Of a DNA stretch of 64,000 nucleotides, positions 1 to 25,380 are shown piece by piece. Positions within the stretch are counted from its first letter, which is position 1. Every line of letters begins with the position of its first letter. The stretch covers positions 1,065,143-1,129,142 of the forward strand of contig NC_045138.2 in assembly GCF_008831285.2 (NCBI RefSeq), written 5' to 3'. Made by a program: the position numbers and the translations under genes. The notes beneath the pieces were generated by a model. That model searched no databases. It saw only the letters and a list, made by a program, of their open reading frames with translations, and had not been told where the DNA came from. Origin of the DNA: Nymphaea colorata. Lineage: Eukaryota > Streptophyta > Magnoliopsida > Nymphaeales > Nymphaeaceae.

Positions 1-1420
1 TTTTCCAATATTGAAAATGCACGTTTAGTATCCTTTCCAAAAACAAGCTCAAATTGTTCTTGCTACATGTGTACTGCACAACTTCATAATTGAACACAAT
101 CCAAACACCGAGCAATTTGATGATGAAGATGCACATTCGATTGATAATTTCGTCTTAAGCGAACTTGAAATTGCAAGCCAAACACATCAGCGAGGAAACA
201 ACAATGCTTTGAGAGCAGCTATATCATCTCAAATGTTTACAGATTATCAATTGAATAGTAAGTTTGTTTATAAATGTTGACAACTTCTTCAGTTTGATTG
301 TCTGACATTTGTTTTCTTTTCAACAGGACAACGAAGATGATGCCCCGCCAAAAGTACTATGTGGTTTTCGAAGGACGTGAGCGAGGCATATATGACAGCT
401 GGGAGCGGTGCCAACCATTAGTTTATCGGTACAAGGGTGCCATCTTCAGATCGTTTGATTCATTAGAAGTAGTAGAAAATCACATGCATGAGTATCTCCA
501 GAACAAGTATGGTGTGCAAGTACGCAGGTCTCCACTCATTGAAGATGTCATCGCAAAGCAAGATATAAAAGACACGAAGTTTGAAGAACGAAAGTGCAGC
601 CAGAAATGTTGGATTACTTGTTTTGTGATTACATGTTTTATTTGTTGGATATGTACTCATTAAACTTTGTTTTTTCTTCTTAGTAGAAAGTACACCCTTT
701 TGTGGATTCGTATTCATGTAACTTTTGTGGATAATTTTTGTTTAATGTTTTTGGGAACAAATATATAACTTTTGCAGTTGTAGATTAAGTTAAGAAGGTG
801 CTTTCTGTTGTAATGTGTTGCTGGATATTTCTTTTTGCTTTTTGTTACATATATCGTGTGAATGGCCCTGTCTTTTAATGAACTGGCTGTATGGTGATTT
901 GTTTTGAGATGATTGATGAAGAAATATATGGGTTCTGCAGTTCATTTTTTATTTATTGGTTTTGGCTTGGTGGTGGTTCCATGAGGTGATGATCTTTCTC
1001 GTTTGGTGGTGTGCTTGGGTAATCTGTACATATAAGAATCGGTGATGAGGTGATGATCTTTCTCGTTAGATGTTTCGGCTTCGAAACACAAGCTTTTGTG
1101 GCATTTATTTGAGTGGTGATGTTTTGTTGTTTTGTAAGTTAGCATTCCTACTCCTTCTAACGTCAAATTGGGGAGGAGAAAAAAAAACAACATTTTCCAG
1201 GTTAAATTTTTCCTGTGCATCAAACAGGATTAAATTTATCACGTTAAATTCTTTATGTTCATCAAACATGGTTAAATTTATCACGTTAAATTTCACCCGA
1301 CAATCAAACAGGGCCTCGTTTTGGAAAAGGGTAAAATTTCATCCACTAAATTTTTCTAGAAAAATTTACCTTGGTAAACTTACCGCGTTAAATTTTACCC
1401 GCCCATCAAACGGGCCCTAA
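1..1420 (+). mobile_element. PIF/Harbinger-type DNA transposon, 3' part
   Basis: The left part encodes the C-terminal tail of a Harbinger-like nuclease and the right part ends in a TIR-like sequence. The terminus at 1412-1417 (GGGCCC), read inward on the minus strand, begins GGGCCCGTTTGATGGGCG and is followed by TAA (1418-1420), the trinucleotide target preferred by this superfamily. From about 1196 to 1417 the motif ATCAAACnGG next to GTTAAATTT recurs about four times, giving tandem subterminal repeats. The 5' end lies outside the window, so the inverted repeat and target duplication cannot be confirmed. The superfamily call rests on the protein tail and the TAA. Confidence 0.6.
2..663 (+). 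pseudogene. Harbinger nuclease tail spliced to an RNase H1 N-terminal (viroplasmin-like) domain
   Basis: In the frame starting at base 2 the sequence reads FPILKMHV, a stop, then a nuclease C-terminal signature (QAQIVLATCVLHNFIIEHN), as in DDE_4/HARBI1-type transposases. An in-frame TAG at 26-28 breaks this copy. A donor GTAAGT at 258 and an acceptor CAACAG ending at 326 would remove a 69-bp intron and keep the frame into the downstream exon, which ends at the TAA at 661-663. That exon carries KYYVVFEGRERGIYDSWERC followed by a YKGAIFRSF block, the pattern of the hybrid-binding domain of RNase H1 that is also found in caulimovirus viroplasmin. The intron is inferred. The C-terminal end looks hydrophobic and may be non-coding read-through. 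Confidence 0.5.
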
Positions 1421-2411
1421 AGCTTTGTATGGATATGAAAAATACTAATTTGTTTGTCTAGTGTGTATATATGTATGGTCTTATCGTTTTCTGTGTGGAT
1501 CCATGTTGAGATCAGTGGATAAAGTTTGTACCAAGGTGCAGACTTGAACTCAGTTCATGTGCATCTCAAGTAAAACACCAGGTTTCATAATTTCGCCATG
1601 TTACCAATAAGAAATTGTTGCATATTCAACTCCAAACTATGAACTTGTCCACAAATTTATGATATGGATCGGTTATGCCAGGTTACACCTGATCCGTAGG
1701 GATTCGTAATAAACGTCACCAGGGGTAGTGTTGGGGTAGTGTTTCCCTTGGACTTTCTTTGTTTTTCTTGGACTTTTCTCTCTCTCTCTCCCTTGGTGGC
1801 CCATTTGGGAAGAGCGCAACAATAGGGTCTTCAGGGGCACCTTCTCTTCATCGGAGTCTATGGCTCGTCTTGTGCAGGGAGATGTTCATTTTGTCATTCG
1901 ATTACGATGTTTATTGTGTCATTCGGCTACGACGTCGTCCTTCATCTTTCACTGGGTGATTGTACCTATATATTTTGTCTCTTTGCTTATGTTTTGCGGC
2001 TGTTATTGCATTGGAGGACTTCTTGTCCCCAAATTTTGGTATAAATTCTCATTTTATCGTCTCTCTTTCTTTCTCTCTCCACGAGATACACGATTTCTAT
2101 CGAAGCAAGATCGCAAGGTTTGGTGCTTTTTCCCCGACACGATTTTGTTTTATACCGCTTAATCTTCGTCTGCATTTATTCTTCTTCTTCCTGGTCTTTT
2201 CAGACTATAAAATAAAGCTGAGTCGAGCACTATGGAACACAATCGGCACTCGGTAATATTTGCTTACTATTTACATGATGATAAAGAGTCCAAACTCATT
2301 AGAACTCCAGACTCACACCTACCAACTTAAGCAGTTTATTTTTGGGGGTGCCGAAAGGCATTCACAAAGACAAAGACACTGAAAAGATACACTCGTTGGT
2401 CGCATTTTACT
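1421..2411. other. Intergenic, no gene recognised
   Basis: This stretch separates the Harbinger remnant from the 3' end of ADH-a. It has a short TC tract near 1780 and several short overlapping open frames between 1759 and 2256 with no recognisable domain, biased composition and no codon conservation I can see. I find no RNA gene or terminal-repeat structure. Confidence 0.5.
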
Positions 2412-2437
2412 TTTATTTAGTACTAACTGTTTTTATT
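2412..2437 (-). promoter_or_regulatory. Poly(A) signals of ADH-a
   Basis: Two AATAAA hexamers on the minus strand (2432-2437 and 2412-2417) lie 11-36 bp downstream of the ADH-a stop codon. Either could direct 3' end formation. The short 3' UTR differs from those of ADH-b, -c and -d, whose signals read AATAA(A)AGCATTC. Confidence 0.5.
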
Positions 2438-2447
2438 TACAGCGAAG

Positions 2448-6330
<3,883 letters not shown>

Positions 6331-6336
6331 TTTATT
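6331..6336 (-). promoter_or_regulatory. Poly(A) signal of ADH-b
   Basis: AATAAA on the minus strand, followed by GCATTCCC, about 225 bp past the ADH-b stop. ADH-c (AATAAAGCATTCTCC) and ADH-d (AATAAAAGCATTCCC) share this context, so the three 3' ends are homologous even though ADH-b and ADH-d differ in the UTR between stop and signal. Confidence 0.6.
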
Positions 6337-6561
6337 ATATTCCAAAAAGATCACAACCAAAACAACAAATCTTCAATGGCCAATTGACTAGTGAAAGAAA
6401 ATTTGAACACATATATGGTGGCCTTTGAGAAATTAACAAAACCAAACGGAACTGAGTACTGCAACATAGTTTAATATGCATTCCCTACAAAATTAATGGA
6501 GCTGTAACTGATCTAGGATCTGGCAATCTTTCAGTATTCATTGGAAGCTTCATAATCATCA

Positions 6562-10263
<3,702 letters not shown>

Positions 10264-10408
10264 TTATCTTCAGCAGCCAAGGATAGAAGAAACCAAGAGA
10301 ACCAACGAGCGAGAAAAGTTAGAGAAAGAAAGAGATCAAACGAAGAGACTCTGAGTCTTTCCTGAGCTCAGGAATTTCCTCGATGCAAAAGCCACTGGTT
10401 CTCATAGC

Positions 10409-10416
10409 TATTTATA
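10409..10416 (-). promoter_or_regulatory. TATA box of ADH-b
   Basis: TATAAATA on the minus strand, about 146 bp before the start codon, aligned with TATAAATA of ADH-d. A 17-bp segment absent from ADH-d, containing the palindrome TTCCTGAGCTCAGGAA (10359-10374), lies between this box and the ATG and lengthens the ADH-b leader. Confidence 0.7.
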
Positions 10417-10493
10417 GAGATCTACAAAGACAGAGAGAGGAACGTGCATTAAGGAATAGGACGTGCTTCTGATCATCTCCGAACCATCAACAA

Positions 10494-10506
10494 CGGCTCC
10501 TGGTTT
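10494..10506 (-). promoter_or_regulatory. Candidate anaerobic-response element of ADH-b
   Basis: On the minus strand this reads AAACCAGGAGCCG. ADH-d and ADH-e carry AAACCGGGAGCG upstream of their TATA boxes. AAACC/GGTTT next to a GC-rich motif is the known make-up of anaerobic response elements in plant ADH promoters. The role here is inferred from that and from the conservation among copies. Confidence 0.4.
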
Positions 10507-11096
10507 TCTTTTCCGCACGCAAACTTGGACGTGCTATCATCAGTGCTGGGATGCGAGTCAATCAAAATTTTCATGTTTCGACACGAATCCGTGCTGAATC
10601 GGATTCATGTTTTGATGAGTAATTAACTCCAGTTTAGGATTCAATACGCAGTGCAATTGCGTCTGAAGTATGTATTAATTTGTGTTCAAACTTAATTCCA
10701 ACCCAATTTATTTAATAATATGAATTGCTAGGAGAATAGGAAAAAATCTTGCAAAAGCCAATGCAGCACAGATTAGTTTAGATTTTAACATGAGTCAAAA
10801 AATTTATAAATATTACTTCTGAAAAACCCTTATAAGATTTTATCAGACATTTAATCTGTGGCTTTTTAGTCTTTAGCTAGTTTTAAATAGTCTACATCCA
10901 TTTAAGGGTAGACTTCTATAAAGCAAGACACACAAACATACACACATATATATAGATCTTTACCATTGGGTTCTCCAACATCTCACAAACATCTCACAGT
11001 ATACCACCCAATACAATACACCAGATACTGTGCCGCTCTTTGCATCAAGCAGCTGTGAATGGAGGGAAGGCTGAATGGCCGAACGATTTCACCACC

Positions 11097-11143
<47 letters not shown>
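11097..11143. repeat. (TA)n microsatellite
   Basis: A TA array with a single C interruption at 11123, directly next to the 84-bp palindrome. Confidence 0.9.
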
Positions 11144-11227
11144 TCAATTTCTTTCATCGATGCACATTACATTTATATATATATATATATATATATAAAT
11201 GTAATGTGCATCGATGAAAGAAATTGA
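11144..11227. repeat. 84-bp perfect palindrome
   Basis: The left arm starts TCAATTTCTTTCATCGATGC. It runs through ACATTACATTTA into a TA core and is matched base for base by the right arm, ending AAATTGA. The centre is between 11185 and 11186 and I find no mismatch. It could form a long hairpin or cruciform. It may be a minimal foldback MITE, but no target duplication is evident. Confidence 0.9.
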
Positions 11228-11959
11228 TTCTTGAACTTTCTCAACACCAAAGTAACTTATTGCTTAATTTAATGAACATAAATGGCCATACTTTTTCGTT
11301 ATTATTAGAAAATCTTGCTGGCTGGATACCAGAAATTATGCGATGCAATGAATCCCAATTTTGGAGACGACTGTTTAATGAATGGACCACGTTAATCGTC
11401 TACAAGCTCAGCCATGACTTCATATTCTTTTCTAGCTAGTGGGCCTGGTTTTGGTCAAATCTAGATTATGTGGGATTCAACTGTATATCAAGCCAAAATA
11501 TCTAAGAGATAAACATCTTTAAATGGGTAGTAGCTTTATCTTGTCATCGGTGATCAATAAACTAGTTATTAATAAAATTGAGACGGCTAACTGTTCAATG
11601 TCAGCATCTTTTTCTTCTTCAAATGAAGAAGAACCTTTCGCCGACTAAGCCACTTGATAGGTCAATTTTATTAAAAGAAACTAAAACCCGAGATGAGCCC
11701 CAATGCATCAAGAAGCCTCTTACCATAGAAAAAACTCAAAAGAGTATGGAATGATGTCACTGTTTCTTACGATTGAACGACTCTAGCTAGCGAGAATGAT
11801 TCTCTCATCAGTCAATGTCGAAGCTCTTTACTTATTTTCCCATGGGAATTAAAATTCCCATGAGCTTTTCCTCCTGTCACGTTTGAATTTGTTCTTCTTA
11901 AAGGCCTAGTCTTGAGCGTTGGCAATGACGTGAGAGAAGATGACGTTTGCAAGCACGGG

Positions 11960-12145
11960 TGGCGCCAAGGTAGGAGCCGCATGGGTCCTGGCACCACTTC
12001 AAAAAATATATATTTTTTAAATTTACATGTAATTAAAAAATCACTTGTTTTATATAAAATTTTTTTGAAAAATGATATTTCGAGCCTAATCAAAATTTAC
12101 AAATTTTAATTCAGCCACGTCTTGAAAATTTTTTAGCTCCACCCT
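11960..12145. repeat. Dispersed AT-rich repeat family, copy 1
   Basis: A C/G-rich edge (GGCGCCAAGGTAGG) is followed by TTTAAATTTACATGTAATT, AAAAATCACTTGTTTTATAT, TTTGAAAAATGATATTTCGA and a tail of AATTCAGCC plus CTTGAAAA. The same order of blocks occurs near 13915-14105 and 37100-37262 and more loosely at 35590-35760. It looks like a non-autonomous element of unknown class. Confidence 0.5.
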
Positions 12146-12453
12146 TGTTTGCACGAAAATATTTTCTTAAAGAATGTGTCGTTAAGAATGTACTTAATGA
12201 TTACAAGGGGTAACCTAAACGCCCCTTGATTGTGAAAGGGAAGCCATGATCACATCCATTTCATATCTTAATTTGGCCTTTGAGAGGCTGGTTTACCATT
12301 TAAGCATCCAATGCGTAGAGCGATCTAAAATGTTCGGATTTCATCCGTTCTTAACTTCTTTCTTTGCTGGATTTGATTTAGAACCCATCCTATGTGATTG
12401 GATTTGTATTGAAATTCAGATGTTATTTTTAGAAACTGAATTCAGATATAGCT

Positions 12454-12920
12454 TGTAATGTCCCACTTTGAAAAGTTTAGTTATGTGTCTAATATTATGA
12501 TATATTTTCAAGGGCTAATAAAGATGGTTATTAAAGTGCTTGGTTATCTTTATTTCTAGCATTTTTGGGGTTGGAATCGAAACTGTTAGGAAGCAAGTTG
12601 AGATTCGCTGGTCCAAAGACTTAAGCATTGTGTAGGAGTAGATCAGGTCTATACAATGACATCAGAGCACAATGCAACACTTGAACCTGAGGTATCACAC
12701 ACAAAGACATGGGTGCCTTAAGGGGATGGATTGTAATGCTGAACTTTGAGAAGTTTAGTTGAAGATTGTGGGAGATCTTCAAAAACTTATAAAGGAGATT
12801 GTTAAAGTGGTAAATGGTCATGGTTCATAGCAATTTTTGGGATGAAACATAATAGAGGGTGGGTTGAGATCCGTTCGATTGGGGGCTCGAGCCTAATATG
12901 GATGTGGGTATGGTTGTTAC
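12454..12920 (+). mobile_element. TRIM-like miniature LTR retroelement
   Basis: Two diverged direct repeats of about 190-200 bp start with TGTAATG at 12454 and 12732 and share ACTTTGA(G/A)AAGTTTAGTT, TTAAAGTG, TAGCA(A)TTTTTGGG and GGTTGAGAT(T/C)CG blocks in the same order. Between them, 12657-12668 reads TGACATCAGAGC, close to the primer binding site complementary to initiator tRNA-Met (TGGTATCAGAGC). A purine-rich AAGGGGATGGA lies directly before the second repeat. No coding capacity fits in the interior of about 75 bp. This arrangement defines terminal-repeat retrotransposons in miniature. Exact ends are uncertain. Confidence 0.6.
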
Positions 12921-13415
12921 GTAGCTAACATATAATCCAATCTTTATAAGTAATCAACCGATGGATTTTATACACAGATGAATTAAGATAGCATCCAAAT
13001 TGTTGGAGTGGTAAAAGTTAAGAATTTAACTACTGAAACTTAATTAACAAAATGAGTGCAATTACATTTAACCCCAATGATGAAAAGATGAAACCAATGG
13101 TCATCTAAAATTCTGAATTAAACACATTTCTGTATAGGCACAAGATATTTTGATATTTTGCTGTTGGACCAGATTTACTTGTGAAAACAAGAGAAAGGAA
13201 AGAAAAGCTAAAAAGAGTGTTTATGCAGTTTAAACAAATGACATTTTAATAAATAATTTCTATCTTTTTTTTTCTAACCAAACAAGTTTCATGGTCTTTG
13301 TTTTCATTTTCTCTCATTTCCACTCATTTTCTCTCCACATTCCCTTTCCTTTTCATTCATATTCAACCAAAAAAGGAAAAAGGGACCCTTGTGCGTGTTT
13401 GATATCTCAATATCT

Positions 13416-13418
<3 letters not shown>

Positions 13419-13455
<37 letters not shown>
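13419..13455. repeat. (TA)n microsatellite
   Basis: Uninterrupted TA array of about 18 units in the ADH-b/ADH-c intergenic region. Confidence 0.9.
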
Positions 13456-13458
<3 letters not shown>

Positions 13459-13914
13459 TTACGCTTGATTTTATTGGCTAAATAGACGTGCAATTGTGCA
13501 TGAAATCTAATTTAGGCCAGCTTTTGATTCTTATTTGGATATTCTCACACGTTATTAGTTCCATGCTCTATATTTCAATTTTTTTATTGCCTTAATGGAG
13601 GGATATACTCCGCACACGTTGTCTCTAAGCTCTAAATTCTCTTTCTTTATTGCCTTCATGGAGGGATATACTCCCTTAGATTCCAATTCTATTGGAAGGT
13701 TTATGTATATTAAAAAGTATGTTTACATATAATCACTTGTACTCGAATAACAGTTACTTGGATCAAGGAGCCCGGTTTGAATCCAAAGCATATATGTTTT
13801 AAGAAGCATTCGACATGAGCTGAACCACCACTCGAAAAAGACCTTCTTTCCCATGCCTAATGCAAGTAAACTTTTTCATGCAAAAATTGCAAACCTGCTA
13901 CGAATACTCGGGCA

Positions 13915-14105
13915 GAGGCAGGGTAGGACCGGAAGGGCCACGGCTCCACCTAAAAAGAAAAAAAAAATTAAAAATCTACATGTAAAATTAAAAAAAAAAA
14001 AGTCACTTGTCTTACATTAAAATTTTGAAAAATAATATTTCGATTCAAGTCAAAGTTTAGAAACTTTAATTCAACCCTCGTCATGAAAAAATTATGTCTC
14101 TACAA
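13915..14105. repeat. Dispersed AT-rich repeat family, copy 2
   Basis: Shows GGCAGGGTAGGACC, AAAATCTACATGTAAAATT, AAGTCACTTGTCTTACAT, TTTTGAAAAATAATATTTCGA and AACTTTAATTCAACCC in the same order as the copy at 11960-12145, with moderate divergence. Confidence 0.5.
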
Positions 14106-14724
14106 ATATTGGATCTCAGGTCGAAAGAAATAATGTATGGATCTGAGTTGCATGAACACTGTATAAACCCTTTACATGGAGACCTAGCTGAGGAGAAGAC
14201 CTAGCTGAGGAGACTTCCCTTCACATGCAACACCCTCCCCTGGGCAACACTTATCTCAATGTGGATAGTAGATAAATTTTTTTCAATGGAGCAGGAAATA
14301 TATAATTAATAAATTTTCAATTGGGCTTGAGGGCAACTACCCAGGTCTCTCGTAGGACTGCCCATATAATTAGACCCAAGTCCACCAAAATCGATAATGT
14401 AAATTCAAAGTTTTGGATTGAGCTCACCCAATCTCATTCCAGCACATACCCCATAGAACCCCCATGGAAGCTGGATCAGGATCATTTGAAATATTAAAGG
14501 TGATCTAACACCAGAATTTAAAATCTTGCCGTCACCACTTCGGGTAAATTAATCAGATTGTATGCAATCAGGTTTAAGTCTGGACTCGGATTCAAATCTA
14601 ATAGACATATATGTAATTGAATTACTTTTTGAACAGATGTATCCCAATCAGATTCGGTTATCAAAACTGCTTGCATGCCAATACCAATCCAGCTAGTCAT
14701 CAGGTACTGAATTTCTTTACCATA

Positions 14725-14726
<2 letters not shown>

Positions 14727-14805
<79 letters not shown>
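14727..14805. repeat. (TC)n-(TA)n compound microsatellite
   Basis: About 15 TC units run directly into about 24 TA units. Confidence 0.9.
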
Positions 14806-14807
<2 letters not shown>

Positions 14808-15246
14808 CTGATCAGCATGACACCGACAGTCTTTTCATGTGTCGCTGATCGCTGATGGTTCTTTTAAAAACTCTCGCCAGTGGTTTTTGAGATATTAACA
14901 TATAAAATATTAAGTGTCTTAAACATGCATGAACATCAAATAGGTAAAGTTTGATAGCCAAACCCGACATGATAACTAATCTGCCCCGACACTTAGCCCA
15001 ATGCCCAACCTTAAATGGGATAGTTTAAGACGGACTTGCATGCGATGAAAAACTATGAGTGCTTTTTTTTAATCTTTTCTTTTTTGTTCATCTTTTTTGT
15101 TCAGTGAAGAAAAGAGAGTCAACTTGCCCCCACAAGTTTAACGCCCACTGGGATGAAATTGAACCATGTTAAACACTGGCACGTTCAATCTGTTCAGCAC
15201 GTCTTTTTTTCTCTCTCTCTCTCTAAAAAGGTCCACTTTACGAGGC

Positions 15247-15254
15247 TATAAATA
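15247..15254 (+). promoter_or_regulatory. TATA box of ADH-c
   Basis: TATAAATA in the context GGCTATAAATACAACC, 109 bp before the ATG. Spacing and sequence match the boxes of ADH-b, -d and -e. A CT-rich leader follows. Confidence 0.75.
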
Positions 15255-15355
15255 CAACCACAATCTCCGACGGCTTCTCGGTCAAGGGTAGCTTGGTTTC
15301 TCTCTCTCTCTACCTTGTGCCTTTCTTGGGGACCTCTTGGTCTTGATCAGAAGAC

Positions 15356-21577
<6,222 letters not shown>

Positions 21578-21809
21578 AGATCACAGTGATGCATCCAGTT
21601 ATTGAACAAAGAAGAATACTCGGTGATACCAGGGAGAATTTGCTCTATGCCTCACCGGTGTGCAAGTTTAATTTTAGCAGTGACGGGCTCAATTAATTTG
21701 ATTTGTGTGGCTTCGATCTTGATGATATTGATTTGTTTCTCAATGTCTTGGTTTTGTAATTTGATCTGCATGGCCTTGGCAGTTTCTGCTTACAGATTTT
21801 TGCGTTCAC

Positions 21810-21815
21810 AATAAA
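21810..21815 (+). promoter_or_regulatory. Poly(A) signal of ADH-c
   Basis: AATAAA followed by GCATTCTCCC, 233 bp after the stop, in the same context as in ADH-b and ADH-d. Confidence 0.6.
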
Positions 21816-22689
21816 GCATTCTCCCAAGTTTTTTGCGTTCATTTTGTTAATTTAATACTCTTTATGGACGGCAATTCTATTCGTCTCCCAAATACATAAT
21901 TTGATATTCTTTTATGTTCCAATAAAAGCGACGCATCTAGGGCCAGAAATATATGATCATTCAAACACGAACTATTTACATATGAAGTTTTGAGTCTTTT
22001 GATTAACTTTGGAGTTTCTTATTATTGTGCGTCTATTAAAGTTAATTCAATTATGATGAACCAGTTTTACATGAGTCTAGTTTAAACGAATCGAGATCTT
22101 ACAATTTGAACTTGACTCAGTTAATATTTAGGGTATAAATTAAACTCCAACTCAAGAGTTGGCTCAACTCATTGTATAGCCTTATATATTAACAAGACCC
22201 AAACTCAATTGATAATCAGTATGATTATTAGCTATATTAACCTTATTATTGGAGAGGACTTATAAGGCGCATTTAATAAGAACATGATGGTCTTCTTAAA
22301 ACGTATATTCTCAAAACACTTCTTCAAATAGTACAATTAGTGTTCCTCTAATTTGAAAAAAAATATAATATAATTATGTCCCCACCTTCGTAAAAAAAAA
22401 TTGTTTATTATAATGATTACATCATGTTCCTTAAGACAAGAACATAAAGGTTTTGGATTATGTTTTTCAAGAACATATGTACTAATTAAGAATGTAATAT
22501 TCACATTATTGAACACCCTTGCTCTATGTTGCTTCATCAGAAAATTTAGCAAAAAAAGAAAACAAAATATAAACAACCGAAAGACTTCCGGGTGAGCGAC
22601 AGACTTATCCACTGGCACAAAAATATTGAAATAAATTACGTAGCGGCATTTTAATATTGCGCAATTAACAACTGCCTACTTAATTTTTA

Positions 22690-25100
22690 AGAGTTAATAA
22701 GTAGGTGCTTGATACGAGTCTGCCTAGTCCTCCTTGGAGCACAATGTTTGAGCACGCCAGAGCTGAAGGGCTTGAGAACCAAGTCGAGCAAGGCGCTATG
22801 GCAGTTAAAAACGTTCAACTAGAACTTAGTGCACAAGCAGTGGGTGGTGAAGATGGAGATCCAAAGGCCCTAGGTCCAGTTATATTGGCAGATGACCAGC
22901 ACATCGGAATAGATCCAACTTCAAAAGGCCAAATTGATAGTCTTACCTCCGGTTTTGGCCCAGTCCACCCTAGTGTCAGTCAAGATCAAAATCTTTCGAG
23001 GCAGCATAGGGCTAGCATAGATAGTAGACTCTGTTGAGCCTTTACTTCACTTAGGTAGGCCGAGTTAGTCAATGAGGAAATCCGAAGTCTAGGCGGCAAC
23101 CCAAACAATTCCCTCACCTTGCGCTCACCAAGCGCAAGGGTTCATTTTATAGGTTAGGGGCATTACACCCAAATTGATATGTTCATTTGCTTATGCATTT
23201 TATTTCATGCTGATTGGACCGAGATGGTTTGTATCTCGAGCCATTTGCTTTGAGTATAAGTGAACCGGTTCGATCCATCTGTGAACCAAGTCACTTAGGA
23301 AAGTATTTAAACGTTTGTACTTTGTTTTTCGTATGCAATCAAGAGAATTGAATTTCATTTGCCAAGTTTCTCTCTCTCTCTCCTCACGTCTCTCTCTCTC
23401 TCTCATGTGCCCCCTTCCTCTCCTTCACCTTCTTCAAGTGCCGGCCTTGGCTGGTTTCTTCCCTCACGCAAGTCTCTCCATAACTGGCGGTCAATTTTCT
23501 TCCTCCCCTTAGTTTCTTGTTCTTTTCCTCAACCACCCGACCAACACGGAAACAGATCATGTTTTTCCCAACCAACTCACGGAAATCTAGGTGCAGCCTT
23601 CATCGAACACAAGTGGAGGTTAGAGGCCAGATTAGTCTAAGGGAAGGCTACTATCACCTAAGGCAACGCAACAAAGGAGATTGTGGCGTGCGAGACTCCT
23701 CGAGAAACTCAAAGGTTAGTGCGTGTTCTCTTTTGGTGAAAGGGTGTAACTTCGTTGGATAGTTTTAAAGTTAGGTTCGGCCAAGGACATGGTGTTCACT
23801 TCGTAGGCAAAATCTCTAGAGTTTGATCAGCAACTCTCGACGGTTGAAACTGGTTTTAAAGTTGTTTTTACAAGTCACAAAGGATCCTAAGAGTAAATGT
23901 CTCTTTGCTTGAGAGTTTGAGGAGATTCTACCAGCGAAAATCCATCCAAAATATCAAGTTCAAGCCACTCTTAGGAGCCTGTTATTCATGCTGGAAAATA
24001 ACAAGAAAACAGTGAGAAAAAGCATTGACAAGGGCATCAAAAAAGTGAAGAAAAACTAGAAGTAACATCATCCAAGAAAAGGAAAAAAAACGTGAAATTT
24101 TGGTGTGATGGAGCCAAAATAGTGAAGCTTGGTGTTCACCGAAATTCTGAAATTCTGGCAAATGCTACTACTTTTCCGGCAACCTCTGCTACTATTTTGG
24201 CGAACATTTGGTCAGCATTGGCATAGGACAAAGTAGAAAAACACGTGGTTTAGTTGGAGGCTGTCCTAGGGTTTCTTCAACCTAACGGCCAGTACACATT
24301 TGGATCAAATGGCTGCCAACTCTGCAAATTTGGTAAGTGGTTCTCTCTCTTGACCGTTTGAAACACCTGCCATCCATCAGAGACACGTGGCAACATCCCA
24401 AGGAAGAAGAATATGAGCTGACCTAACTCGATTTCTTTTAACATTTGGCACACCACTAACCGCGCCATCCATTTCCTTCATTTGGGCTAGAGATCCTCTC
24501 GCCCACTCCTTTCCTCAATTGGTTGGCCACAAGTGCTACCTCGCCTTACAATTGAGGATCCATTAGTATAGGTGACCTACATTTTAGGAAGGCTTGACCC
24601 CAGCCAATCATTTGACCTAAACCCAATCCCGTTCACATCGTTTTTGCCCTTTCATTCCTCATGTGTTGCCTTATCTAACCCAGTGGCCACCATCATTCTA
24701 AGAAGTTTCCTCGCCTTTCTTCATACATTTTGGGAAGGTAGCCCCTACCTCCACAGCCATTGTCTACCTTAATCCTAATTCGGATTATATCTTCAGGCGA
24801 CTTTCCACGTCATTTCGGAACTGCCGGCAGACGATTCTTACAGCTTGTGCCGGACTTCCAAGTCTGTCTTGGAAAGATACGTTTTCCTTTAGCTTCTCAT
24901 TGGTTTGACTCAAGGAGAGTTCTTTCGTTTTTGGTTTAGCATTTACATTTGAGTTGTTATGCTCTTGTAGTTCTTCGGTGGCCACTGGCCTCAGATCCTG
25001 CTGCAAGTCTTTAGCATCTCTATTGCTCAATTTTTAGTGGTTGTTTTTCTGGATTCCATTCAGTTTAGTCTAGTTTTTTTCTAATTGCGTTGTTTGACCT
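22690..25100 (+). mobile_element. Probable LTR-retroelement debris
   Basis: Around 23140-23350 the sequence has the layout of an LTR promoter/R region: a GGTTCATTTTATAGG segment, a TATTTAAACG box, then a short distance to GTATGCAATCAAGAGAATTG and TC-rich tracts (about 23368-23403). No protease, reverse transcriptase or integrase frame is present, and I could not find the partner LTR. The call is weak. Confidence 0.25.
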
Positions 25101-25380
25101 CACATTAGTTAGCATTTCTTGTAGTAGGTTTCCTTTGGGTTTGTCTTTCTATTGGTTGGCCTTAAGCGCCTTAAAATCTTGGGGATAGGACCAGCTGTTG
25201 GGAAGCGTCTAGACTTATTCCAGAGCCAGGTTCTACCAGTGCTCCACTTGTGAGGTAAATTATCAAAAGACGTGGACGAGACAGAAAAAGTTGATATATA
25301 TATATATATATATATGACCAAAGTATCTGCCGTAACCTCCAAAAAAAGAAAAAAAAAACTGGATTCATGCGTGAAAAAAT

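Larger units (their letters stand above)
10517..15246. other. Intergenic region between ADH-b and ADH-c
   Basis: The two genes are transcribed away from each other across this 4.7-kb stretch. It holds a perfect palindrome, a TRIM-like element, two copies of a dispersed AT-rich repeat and several microsatellites, annotated separately. I recognise no protein-coding gene in it. Confidence 0.55.

Noticed and set aside
22705-23034. 110-codon frame as a gene
   Set aside because: No domain recognised, no splice-compatible neighbours or promoter, and it lies in probable retroelement debris.
24008-24024. ACAGTGAGAAAAAGC as the partner end of the CACTA-type terminus
   Set aside because: Only GTGAGAAAA matches; the first bases (CACTG) are absent and no subterminal repeats follow it.
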